A stretch of 64,000 nucleotides of DNA from Sipunculus nudus (taxonomy: Eukaryota > Annelida > Sipuncula > Golfingiida > Sipunculidae), in contig CM049320.1 in assembly GCA_026874595.1 (NCBI GenBank), forward strand, positions 34,756,214 through 34,820,213, given 5' to 3'. The translations under genes were made by a program, and so were the position numbers. The notes beneath the pieces were generated by a model. The model was not told the DNA's origin. It did no database searches and saw nothing but the letters and a program-made list of their open reading frames with translations. Positions 23,563-34,258 of this stretch are shown here, piece after piece (position 1 is the first letter of the stretch; each line of letters starts with the position of its first letter).

Positions 23563-23783
23563 CCCTCCATGTTGCTTCCTGGAGCAGAGGCTCCCTTCTG
23601 CTTGAATGCAGCTATAGGTTCCAGAGAGACAGACACATCCTTAGGATTGCCAATTTTGCTGGCTGCCTTTTGATTTGTAAACATGCCAATGGTCAATTGA
23701 TTTACAAGTGAGCATGCAAGTGATGAAGAGAGGAGGGAAGTTACAACCCGGCGCAGATCTGTAGGGTTGTAGGATTTCTTCAA
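23563..23783 (-). CDS. Possible terminal exon, unidentified
   Basis: A minus-strand open frame of 74 codons ending at TGA near 23563-23565. It has no ATG start; a possible acceptor (TTGAAG) lies near 23775-23780, so it could be a last exon beginning K-S-Y-N-P-T-D-L-R-R. It continues VVTSLLSSSLACSLVNQLTI and ends GSNMEG. Composition looks protein-like, but I recognise no family. It may instead belong to the mobile-element debris next to it. Confidence 0.25.
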
Positions 23784-24599
23784 TGGATAGAATAAACAAA
23801 TTTAGTTAAGATCACCCAAATGACCGAAAGATCATCGAATAAATGTTATCGTTACTTCCGTTAGGCAGAAACATACTGTACTACCAGTCTTTGAGCTACA
23901 ATGCTTTGATGCAAGCTTATCCCCTTCCCTGAATCATTCACCTGAGTTTCGACAGTGGCTACTTCATCTAACACATATTATGGCATATAGTTACGGTAAA
24001 GTAGACACTTACTGCGCGGTTTGGACGATAACTGTTTATTGCCATAAATGGATCGTAATATCGCTGTAGGAATTTCCCCGCAGATACTAGAAAACGACGC
24101 AGAATTAAAGGTTTAAATACAAGAATGGCCGAAAGTTCCCGACCGGAACAAATACTGCCAGTCTAATAGTTAAACACGATAAACAAGGGGCTAGAACGGT
24201 CGCGGCAGGCTACTGAACTTCACCTCATGTCAAGCCTACTTTACAATAGGATGGCCTGGGTAAGTCCAAATATAGATAAGAGGGGTGGCAGGCCAGATGT
24301 CTTACACCACAAGTCGCAATGTCGCAAAAGACTCACACTCTCGTTGCCTAAAATGGTATACGTTACACCCCCTTTTCTTTATGCGATTTAAACAGAAAAT
24401 ATTCAAGATTGTATATTAAACGAATGTCTAATGAAACACCATTAATGGTTAGATGTTAAAGGTCCATCGTAAGTGTTGTACTGGTGGTGATTCAAATCAG
24501 ATCTGTCTTATTCCTTAATTACTGATTCCGGTAAGAAAATATTAAAAAAAAAAAAAAAATAGAACTTTACCTTTACATCTAGCAGACATTTATACGAGT

Positions 24600-27500
24600 C
24601 TTAAATATCCAAATTTTCTTGAAAGAGCTAATCATGCTTAAAAATCTAGACGTACTGGTGGTTTGACTGTCCGTCCGTAACATTGCGTTGACATTGCTTC
24701 TAGGACATTCACTGTCATAAAAACTATTTTCATCTTTACTTGTATCCGTGTCCTGACTGGTTTCCGTCTGATCTAAGTCTTCTATAACCTGACCCCTTGT
24801 TGCATTCGACTAGTTGGGTGTATGTTGTGTTTCTTGCTGAGCGTTGTATGTTTTAGGCATGGCTGTTTGCCTAGGACCTGATGTGTTTTCAAAAGAATTA
24901 TCTTTACCATCTATGCTATGACCATGGTCTTTCTCATATTGCCATGTTCATGACTAGTTAATCTGAGGTATTTTCTGTTTCTCTTACATTTCCTATCATT
25001 ACAGTCAACAATATGTGATCTTGGTGAATTGTGTGGCCCTATAACTCGCCTTGGCAGCAATCGTTTTGAACCAGGTAACGGTGCCATCTGTATTGGGTCC
25101 TTTGGACTAAGAATTACCAGATAATTTCTAGCTTTCTTGTTATAATACTGTTTTTTCTCAAAGATTTACTTTCCTCTAGCTCGTGTCTATCTTCTTCTAT
25201 ATTGTATTGTGATGGTTTTAATAGTTTCTTAGCTATGGGCAGTTATGTTCTGTATCTTCTACATTCAAGAAGCTGACCTGCTGGAAATCCAAAACTCTCA
25301 ATAGGAGTCAACCTGTAATCTAGCAGTGCTAGATGTTTACCTTGGTTTTTACACCACAGTCTTTTTACTGTTTCTGCGGCCCTTTCTGCCTCTCCATCTG
25401 ACTGGGGATATCCTGGTGACGACGTGAATTGTTTATTCCATAATCTGTAAGGATTTTTTTTTTCAAATTCTATTGAAGTGTATTGTGTAGAATTTTCTGT
25501 GTGCAAGCTCTCTGGGATGCTATGACGGCATATCAGCGCCTTGAACACATCAACAGTAGTCGTGGTACTTACATCTGGCAGTTGATATATTTCAATATAC
25601 TTTGAACAATAGTCCACAGTCAACAAATAGTCCCGAACACCGCAGTGGAAAATGTCGCTTGCTAGGTCATTCAAGGGTAGCTGTGGTGTACTTGTTGTTA
25701 TCAATGGCGCAGGGTGTTGTTTGTTCTGAAACGCTTTTCATGGCACAGAATATGATGCAATCTGATATTGTCAGCTCTTCACGAATGACCAATATTCACA
25801 GACTGAGTCGGAAACTTCAACTTTGGAATCAGGCCAGCCTTTCTTGATCATCCCATGCAAGGAGTTCATCTCTTCCGCTGTGCACTGTTTAAACTGCTGA
25901 TATCTGGCGGGTGACACTGCGATGTAGTCAGTCATGTTGATTACAACTGGTTCATTATCAGGAGTATTGTCCTTCAGGGTAGCATCACCAATGAACATTT
26001 GGGAGTACTTTACTGTGAGATCGTATGGCTGAAGTTCTAGCATCATGGACTGTAACCTAACCGGTGCTGAACGTTTTGGCCTCGAAAATATTGGTTGAAG
26101 TGGTCTGTGGTCATTCTGCACGTACACATGCTTGGCAAAAATATATCAATGGAACTTTTTGCAGCAGCGCATTTCTGTTAGTGTTTCAAGTTCTATCGGC
26201 CAGTATCTTGTCTCTTGGTCTCACAGGGCACGAGAAGTGTATGCAATAGGTTTACCATCCTGCAATAAGACTCCACCCAGTCCCTCTCTTCTTGCATCAC
26301 ACTGTATAGTTTACTCCTTCTTGTGATCATAAATTGCCATTGCTGGTGCACTTGTGCACATCTGCTTGTGATTTCAAAACTCTTCAGCTGCAATTAATCC
26401 CAGTGAAATTCTACCTCCTTTTTTGGTCAGGAGTGTGAGAGGAAATTTTTTGTGCTTTTGTGAGGTAGGAATTTACCACGAAACCTTCTTACCTCTTCTT
26501 TTCTTTGGGGTGCTGGCATATCCTCAATTGTTTTTACTTTATCCTTGTCTGGTGTTAAAACTTTTTAGGATACAATATGATCACTGAACTTTACCTGGGT
26601 TCTATCAATCTGGCATTTCGCAAAATTAAAGCTCAAATTATTTTCATAAGCTTTTCCAACAACATTTTCAAGTATTCTGTCATCTTCTTCATCTGTTCTA
26701 CCGATCAGTATGTCATCCATAAATGCGTTGGCTCCGGTATTTTCCAGGATTTTATCCATCCTCCTTTGAAAATTTTCAGGGGCTGAATTAATGCCTTGAG
26801 GCTACCTGAGCCATCTGTATCTCTCTGTAGGTGTACTGAAGGTGCACAGCAGGCTTGATTCATAGTCTAGCGGAATTTGTAAGAAACCAGATTTTACATG
26901 AAGCACTGAGAATTTAGTTGCATTAGGGCAACTGTCCTATTTAAGTCTTTATGATCTATGTAGATAATGACTTTGCCATTTTTTCACAACTGAGACCATA
27001 GAACCTACCCATTTAGTGGACTTACTCACTGGAGTAGTTTGACATCCTTTTTTCCATTTCTTTTAGTTTTACAATGACCTTTATCTGCAAGTGCCTTTGG
27101 CTGGCGCTAGGGCCAGGTACTGCAGGCTGCACTGAAGGTCTATTTTAAGATTGTACACTACTGGTACAGTGCCAGTAGATTATGTTAAATGTGGAAATTT
27201 ATCTTCTAGTTTAACCTGATGGATTCTCTGTATGACTCCGAAAGCTTTGCTAGCTTTGCCTGACAACGTGTTCTGGGTTGCATGCACAATACCCGACAAT
27301 CACTTCAGAAGCGGATCCAGGGGAGGGGTCAGAGGGGTCCGGACCCCTCCCACTTTTCTCAGCCACTTCGACTATTTTAAAGGGTTTCAGTCCATTTTTC
27401 TGAACCCCCTCTCCTTTCCAGACCTGGGGACCTTTTCGTTAGGTTTTATATTAGTCCTCCTGGGTTGGACCTCCCCCTCCATTCCTAAATCCTGCTTCTT

Positions 27501-28210
27501 TATCTTTATATTTAATGGGCAGATCAACATCAATCTCATATAAGTGTTTAGTGTACGACTGGAATTGTTTTGTGGTCTGTTTAACAGTGACATGTGAACT
27601 TATTTATTTTTTCCAGAGTTTGTATGGTAGGAAGGATTGAGCTGCAGATGTATCTATTTGCACATTAAGTACCCTTTGGACGATCTTAACATCAGCAAAC
27701 CATTCATTATCAGCATTGATTTTACCAAAAGTAATAACCTTGATATGATGTGCATGTTTAAAATCACAATCATCATCAGAGTCTGTAACCATATGAGCAC
27801 TATTATCACGGGGTCTCTTTCGACAACTCTGGAAGTGTCCCAGCTTGTTGTAGTAGCTCGTCGCCTCTGTCGCGAAACTTTTCACGGTATTGTGGATGGT
27901 ATGCTTGTAGGACAATAGCATCTCTCAATTTTCTGTTAGGTTCTGAGTAGTCACAGTCTTGAACAAGAATTTTCAAATCTGTCACAAAATTGTCAAATTT
28001 TTCATCCGAGCCTTGTTTTCCTCGATGGAATTTAAATAATGCACGTATCTGGTTGCGTTTCGGCGCCACGTATGATGCAACTTGTTAAAAGCACCAGACA
28101 TAGTTTCATTTTCTGCAGAAAAAACAAACATTATCCCCGCTGGCTGTGGCCGCAGGTGTCCACGTGAATGTATTATATGTTTCTGGCCCTTAACGCCCAT
28201 AAAAGTCATC
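24600..28210 (-). pseudogene. Ty3/gypsy LTR retrotransposon, degraded gag-pol
   Basis: Minus-strand domains appear in retroelement order. Gag remnants lie at about 28209-27806 (K-F-H-R-G-K-Q-G...F-V-T-D-L-K), protease at about 27730-27605, reverse transcriptase at about 27100-26500 with an F-M-D-D box, RNase H at about 26390-25771, and integrase at about 25704-25243 with a TVDYCSKY motif. An integrase C-terminal region probably reaches about 24600. Frames change between and within domains and stops interrupt them. The protease active-site DTG reads DTS, and the second integrase Asp lies in a T-E-N context instead of S-D-N. I could not find the two LTRs, a primer site or a target duplication, so the ends are approximate. 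It cannot make functional protein. Confidence 0.8.
27307..27510. mobile_element. MITE with GGATCCAG-type ends, copy 2
   Basis: Begins GCGGATCCAGGGGAGGGGTC and shares GGACCTTTTCGTTAGGTTTT and CCTGGGTTGGACC with the 12039-12229 copy. It lies inside the gypsy relic, between the protease and RT remnants, so it inserted after or during that element's decay. Confidence 0.6.
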
Positions 28211-28321
28211 AGGTAGTTAGTTCACTTTTGTGATATAGGAGAACAATAGTTTAGTCAACCATAGTGAAAAAAATTGGTGGTATATAAAAATTGTGCTATA
28301 AGAAATATAAATCCCCTTACC

Positions 28322-28452
28322 AAGGAAACGCATGCAGATATATAAACAAACAGTTTAGTTATGTCGGTTTCTGAAGAATTCCTGAGAATTTCTTGGATAT
28401 GTTGGAAATCACTACGTGTAACATCATCCACGACAAGTAATTGTCGTACCAT
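28322..28452 (-). CDS. Possible small coding exon, unidentified
   Basis: Minus-strand ATG (28452-28450) followed by 43 codons beginning MVRQLLVVDDVTRSDFQHIQ. It ends at a good donor (TTG then GTAAGG, about 28322). The frame runs on to 28255 if unspliced. I recognise no domain. It sits between the gypsy relic and the SWIM/YqaJ relic and could belong to either or be chance. Confidence 0.2.
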
Positions 28453-28887
28453 ATCGCGGAAGAATCGCCGAAAATTTTAGCAAATCGTAGGATTTAAATA
28501 TAAAAATCGTTGCATATCTTCAAATGTTTAGTCAAAAGTTTCTATCGACTTTGTATGTTGGTTTGTGGAAGAAAATAGTAGACTGATTATAAAATGCTGA
28601 AAACAGATAAACCTAATAAAATCGCCAAAAATGTAGGGATGCCTACTATTTAAGTTATTTATAAAATTTAAGGCATTACAGTCTAAATGTACATTATGGG
28701 AACACGTAAAAATGAACTGTAGGCAATAGGGCCACTTCACTTAAGCAGCTGGCAGGCTGATGTAGGGGCAAACAGAGGGGCAGGGCTGGGCACTGTATAA
28801 GCATATGGCTCAGTGTGCACATCGGCTGAACCTGTATCTATTTTGCTAATGTAATTGTAAGTTTGTCATAAAGCTTTAGATAGATAA

Positions 28888-30186
28888 TCACCATGACAAA
28901 AAAAGGTGGTCTTGGGGCAAATCCTGAAAATCCTGATACCTCTGGGACTTGATAAAAGTGTTAATAGCCTTTAATTCAAACTTGCACCCGTATCTGACAG
29001 CAGGAGGTAATGCAGCCTCATTCAGACCACTGTCTCTTAGGAGGGCCCTGGCTGTTTTATCACCATCCATTGAATGTGTCAGCTGATACATTTTTATGCC
29101 GTCAATAAACCCCTTCTCATAATAAACCAGTTCTTGTTTTCATTCTGTCCTCTAGTTGCAAACTATATTTTGTTTAATTTAGCATCTGTGTATTTCATTA
29201 AAGGTAAAAACAGTCCTCAAAACATGATGAGCCACATCTGCTGTGTGTTGAAAGGTAAATACTTATGTTATCTATAGGTGACAAAACTGTAAGGGGTGTT
29301 ACTGTTTCATTCATTTGCTTCTGCGTTTTGTTTGTAAACATTGTATCTAAAATACAGGCTTCTGGGCAACAAATCTGTATGCGCTTAAAAATCTCATCAG
29401 AAGAAGGTTAATTCACTCCCTCCGGTACAGGGTTGTACCTGTCTTCGGTGGCTGAGCTGGCATTCTTAGATTTTCCCTGAATAGATGTCTCTAGCAGGGT
29501 CACAGGCACAGACTCTTCCTTTTTACTACCTTTTCTAGTCCATGTACATGAGCCCGAGGTGACACTTGTGGTAGAATTATTATCCATCTATCCAACAATG
29601 TCAAACTATGTAGCTACAACGTGTCGGCAACCCCCATCTAGACCCCCATTACAAGAACAGTACCCTGCATGAATGCGACTGGCATCAGAGACATTGCTTA
29701 GGATAACCCATACATTATAGTGGTTTGAATTAGTGACAGAGTCCTTCTCCCATGTTCTTGGCTTCACTTTACTCTTTACTGCAAAGCAAGTATCCCTGTG
29801 ATACTGATGTACCTCGATGTGTTTCACATACCCATCCTTTGGCATGGTGTACCCTTCCATGTTATAGTATTCCCTGAGGTTTCACATATTGTACTCATCA
29901 AACGATATAAAATAATTGTAAATGTCGAACACTGACAGGACTGGTAAGACACCTAGGTTTTGTGTGCCTCCTTCTTTGAAGTTTCCTGGATTTTCAAGCT
30001 GGATTCTGTCAGATGTAATTAACTTATCACCCAGTACTACATCTGGGTCCACCTCTAATCCCTTTCATGGCTAGCATTACACAAGTCAATTAGCTCAGCT
30101 TTCTTTGCTTGTGCTGCTACAACCCCTCTTTCTTTGTGACACAACTGTAACTCTTTAACAGAATTTTTGCTGAAATTTGCATCCAT
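28888..30186 (-). pseudogene. SAP-like/SWIM zinc finger/YqaJ-type protein, broken copy
   Basis: Read on the minus strand. ATG at 30186 opens about 39 residues of a basic, SAP-like helix pair (VKELQLCHKERGVVAAQAKK), broken by a frameshift and stop near 30065. The next frame continues through G-D-K-L-I-T-S-D, has an in-frame TGA near 29880, then 84 codons (29860-29606) ending in a SWIM zinc-finger pattern C-x-C-x8-C-x-H (CSCNGGLDGGCRH). Two TAG stops follow. A separate open segment at 29091-28888 (AALPPAVRYGCKFELKA) matches the start of YqaJ-type exonuclease domains. SWIM plus YqaJ proteins are common multicopy families in molluscs and cnidarians. At least one frameshift and three stops make this copy dead. 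Confidence 0.6.
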
Positions 30187-30313
30187 ATTTAATGATTGAT
30201 CAATGATAGGACTGTAACCCCCGAGTGGTCAGCTAGTGATACAGCCTGCATCTGACCGATTTCCAGATGCTGTGCCCCTAGCTTGATTGCCCCTACATCA
30301 GCTTGCCCGTGGC

Positions 30314-30752
30314 TTAAGTGCATACGCCCTATTCCTGCGGAGAAAAGTTCTTATAACATCGACACCTGTGCCGGATGTATAAACTTTCATCTACAAACTT
30401 ATAATAATCATAGTACACACGTCAATATTGTCAAAATGATAAACTATGTAATTCTGATTGCACGTCGCCTTAGTTGAAACGTCACTAGATGTTACTGATC
30501 GCAGCATGTAAAGCCAAGCCATCTAGTGTCATATACTAAGCTCTGGTTCCATTTGCCGCCAGATGTCCTTGTTGGACATGCTTTGATTACCATCGGCCAT
30601 TTTGGCAGGCCTCCACGCATTATTAATAGGTTGATATAAAAAAAAGAGACATCTTTGCATTGGGGGCATCGATTTTTTCAGCTTATTTTCATATTAAAAT
30701 CAAGAGATATCCTTATTTAATATACATCAGATATCGGAATAGACCCCTTTAA
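30314..30752 (+). mobile_element. TTAA-flanked MITE, family A copy 3
   Basis: Shares the middle and end of family A (GCCAGATGTCCTTGTTGGAC, ATCGGAATAGACCCCTTTAA) with copies at 6085, 16359 and 31094. The left end is diverged. TTAA at both ends. Confidence 0.6.
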
Positions 30753-31093
30753 CATATTTTAAATACACAAAAAAATGCTTTTTTTTTTCTCAAAATTCCC
30801 ATGATGACCAAAGATATGTAGAAATGTTGCAGATAGTTTCATTATGGTATTAATTACTTCTTAACTGCATAATTGGCTACAATGTTCTAACAACAACACA
30901 GTTTCAAAAGGGTTGATAAAACAAAATATATGCACATTAAATCACACAAAAAAATGTTGGTGGTGTCACTACATTAGGTTTAATTTCACATGGTGTACGT
31001 ATACACGCGTTTAGGTGTAAAAAAAGCTTTTAACACGCAGAGGACAACAACAGATGAACAACTCCTCATGACTTTAGTTCGTGCACCTGGGAG

Positions 31094-31563
31094 TTAAAGC
31101 CAGCCATTCAACTGTCTTATCTGTAGAATGTATGTGATTTTTGGCTTCCTATACGCTTGCATATGAATGAACTGTAAGTAATTTTTGCTATGAAGGTTTC
31201 TTATAACGCCTCTGTGACAAATATATAACCTTGTTTATCTACCACCAGTTAGTAAACACTGTTCTTGTGTCCATGTTGACAAACAGAAAATCCATGTGGC
31301 TGAAGGTGGTTGATTGCATATATATATATGCGACAGATCACTACATGTAGATGCAAAGCTCTGTTTCTTTTGACTCGACACCAGATGTCCTTCTCAACTG
31401 AGTTTGGATTATTTTGAAGTGGCGTCCACATGCTGTATATACAAGTGGATATAAACAAAACGAGCAGCTTCTGTACCGTGCAATTGGCCTCTTATGGTCT
31501 ATTTAAAACAAAAAAAAAAAAGATTCAATAAACAGAATTCAGATATCAAAATAGGCCCTTTAA
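31094..31563 (+). mobile_element. TTAA-flanked MITE, family A copy 4
   Basis: Starts TTAAAGCCAGCCATTCAACT and ends AATAGGCCCTTTAA; about 470 bp. Same orientation as the other three copies and only 340 bp from copy 3. Confidence 0.7.
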
Positions 31564-32639
31564 TAAAGGACTGTTTTTCTATAAATTATGAAATTATTTT
31601 GCCTTTTGCAATGATTAGTAAGTAAATTAGAAACATCTTAATAAGGTGTAAGTAGTTGTGACATGGTACAGTATTACCAACCCAAAATAGGTTATACAAG
31701 TTGGGTATATAGGTTGGGTCCTGAAATAACTACGGCTAGATCAGAAATTTCTATAGACAAAAACGCAATTACCACCAAATGGATGTGCTGTGGTCTTGTA
31801 TGTAATTTTTGTATTAGCTGTACGCATATTATGCTTATATCACAGAACAAATATATCCTAGTTTTTGGCAACAGAAGCAAAGTACAAGTTCCATTAAATA
31901 ATTTACTTGCCTAAAAATATCCGATTGTTTAGCTCCGACTATCAATTAAGCCCATAATTCATGCGATATTTCAACAAAGATCCACCTTTGTTGTATAACA
32001 GGAGGTTTTATGGTTTTATATGATGTGGTTTCTGTGCAATGTCAGTTTGTTTTGCTCATAGTCATGACCAAGGCCTATCAGAGTAACAGAAAGTAAATGA
32101 ATGTAACATGATATTGTCCTTATTGCTGGTAGAAAACATATCATTATGAAAACGATATAAAGAATATTAAATTTAAACCTCAGCATTGTTTTGTGCACAT
32201 TTTATCTATCTTCAAAAACCTATTTGGGTGCTTGTAAGGGTTGATCAGCATTAGATGTTCGATGCAAAGACAATGGACTTTTCCTACACGGCATCTGAAA
32301 ATGTGAAATGAAAGAAATACAACAATAATACACTGAAATCTCGCCTGACAACCACCCTGCTATCACAACCACACCGCTAAGAAAACCAGTTCTTTTGGTC
32401 CCAGAAAGTCTTATATAAATCATCAATAAAGAACCTCCCGTTTACACCACTCCGCTATGACGACCAACGACCATCTTCTTTGGTCCGCGAACATCAAATG
32501 AATTCCTGTATCACGACCACTGGACCGTGACGACCACTTTCCATTGACGACCACGGTTTCAGAAGTGGGACAAGAGAATTACAGAAAAAGAGTCACGAAG
32601 ATGAAGAATAAAAATGAAAGAATATAAACAAAGAACAGT

Positions 32640-32679
<40 letters not shown>

Positions 32680-34229
32680 CCAAACTAATTGTTATGGCAG
32701 AAGAAACGATGCCTGTAGTCGTTCTTGTTGTAGACAGAGAAGAATAATAAAGTATAGAAGATGAAAGGCAAAGAAAAGAAAGGAGATTGAAGAATAAAAA
32801 AGGGTTAATTACGCAGATTGGGTTTTCCAGAAGAAGTCTCGTGGTAAGATGTAATTGTTGAAGGATACATAATTGTTAAAGAATAAGGAATATATGTTGG
32901 GCCGAGAATAAAAACAAGAAGAAGCAGTCTGCTTGAATAAAAAAAAAAATATCAGTTAAAGAGTAAAAGATTGTAAGAGTAAATGTAAATTAATTCTAAA
33001 AGGATAGCCAAAAAAAAAATTAAATTTCTTGGCAATGTGGCTACGTGCATAATATAACGCAGTGAATCCAGCGGGTTTACTTTCACAGCAGCTGTGCAAA
33101 CTTCATTACGACCATGGCCACAGCTAGAGGACTGTCAGTGATAAAGAATAATCCAATATAAACCTTAATCTTATATAATTACAGTAAATAAATCATTAAC
33201 AATTCAGTTCCTGTAGCATCAGGAAAACGTGGATAATTATCTTTTGCAGTGTGTTTTCATCTCTTTTTGAGGCCAATGTCCTATATCATGCAACCTCGTT
33301 TCGATTCTGTGATATGAGTAATTTTAAGGGAATTTTGCCCGTCTATTCTAAATTAACGACTGAGTAACAATCTACTGCTTTATTTCAGAATGTCAGGGGC
33401 AAGCAGACGGTAAAAGCGGGCACTATACAGTCTTATTAGCACTAGATCTTACTCATATGCAACAGAACAGGAGCCATGAAGGTTGTTATTAAATTTGCTA
33501 CTGTCCGCTGAAAATCAAGTTCATGAGCTGTGGCATATGGAATTTAACATATCGGTTTTGCAAGAAATTCTGAAGCAGCCATTCTTATCTATACATTCAT
33601 ATGGAGCCCGAGAAATTCTGATGGGTAATCCGTTCCACATCATTATAAGGATAATAAGGAATAAACCTGGGCTTTTGTTCGTGCCTTACTTTTGTGATAT
33701 AAAAAATTTGTATGGAAAAATGTCCTCAACATATATCCATAGAGCGTGAAACCTTTTGTGAAGTTGGATTACAATGTGTACAACAATGGTGTACTGATTT
33801 CTGTACTTGGAGATGTGAAATATAAAATTTACAAAATAATGTAGGACAATCAACTCTTCTTTCAATCATTTCATTGGAATGGCTCTTTATTAGTACTGTT
33901 ACCTTTAAATGAAGAGTTTATGTTGATTTTTTTCGAATGCAAATCACGAAAGTTGTGACATTCATATATTAACTGGACACGGGGCACAATATAATGCAAA
34001 GTTTTGCCGTGTGCCTTGCAAAATGAATAATTGCTCATGGTTGAATAGAGAAATCATCTGAAACTGCATACGTTTAAATGAACAGTACCATGTTAAAACT
34101 TTCAATATTAAAACTTCATGAAAAAAACGGAACACGTTTTTCGTCAGCGCCTTACAATCACTCTGAAGGAAAGGTAAAAATGGACAAAAAAATTAAATAA
34201 AACGTGGGCATTTAAACTGGAATAAGCGT
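31564..34229. other. No gene seen; decayed family B MITE and GA run
   Basis: Contains a decayed family B element (about 32329-32560, CACTGAAATCTCGCCTGACA then repeated CTATGACGACCA-type motifs) and a (GA)n run at about 32645-32675. An open frame at 33483-33749 has no recognisable motif or splice context and is not called. Confidence 0.4.
32329..32560. mobile_element. Family B MITE relative, copy 2 (decayed)
   Basis: The left end resembles the CAGT-x-AAACCTCGTCTGATGACC ends of the copy at 63088. The interior has several GACGACCA repeats. The right end is not clear. Confidence 0.45.
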
Positions 34230-34258
34230 ATATTACAGTGACAGAAAATGAGCGCCAC

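Noticed and set aside
33483-33749. 88-codon plus-strand open frame
   Set aside because: No motif, no splice context and no repeat signal; length is unremarkable in AT-rich DNA.
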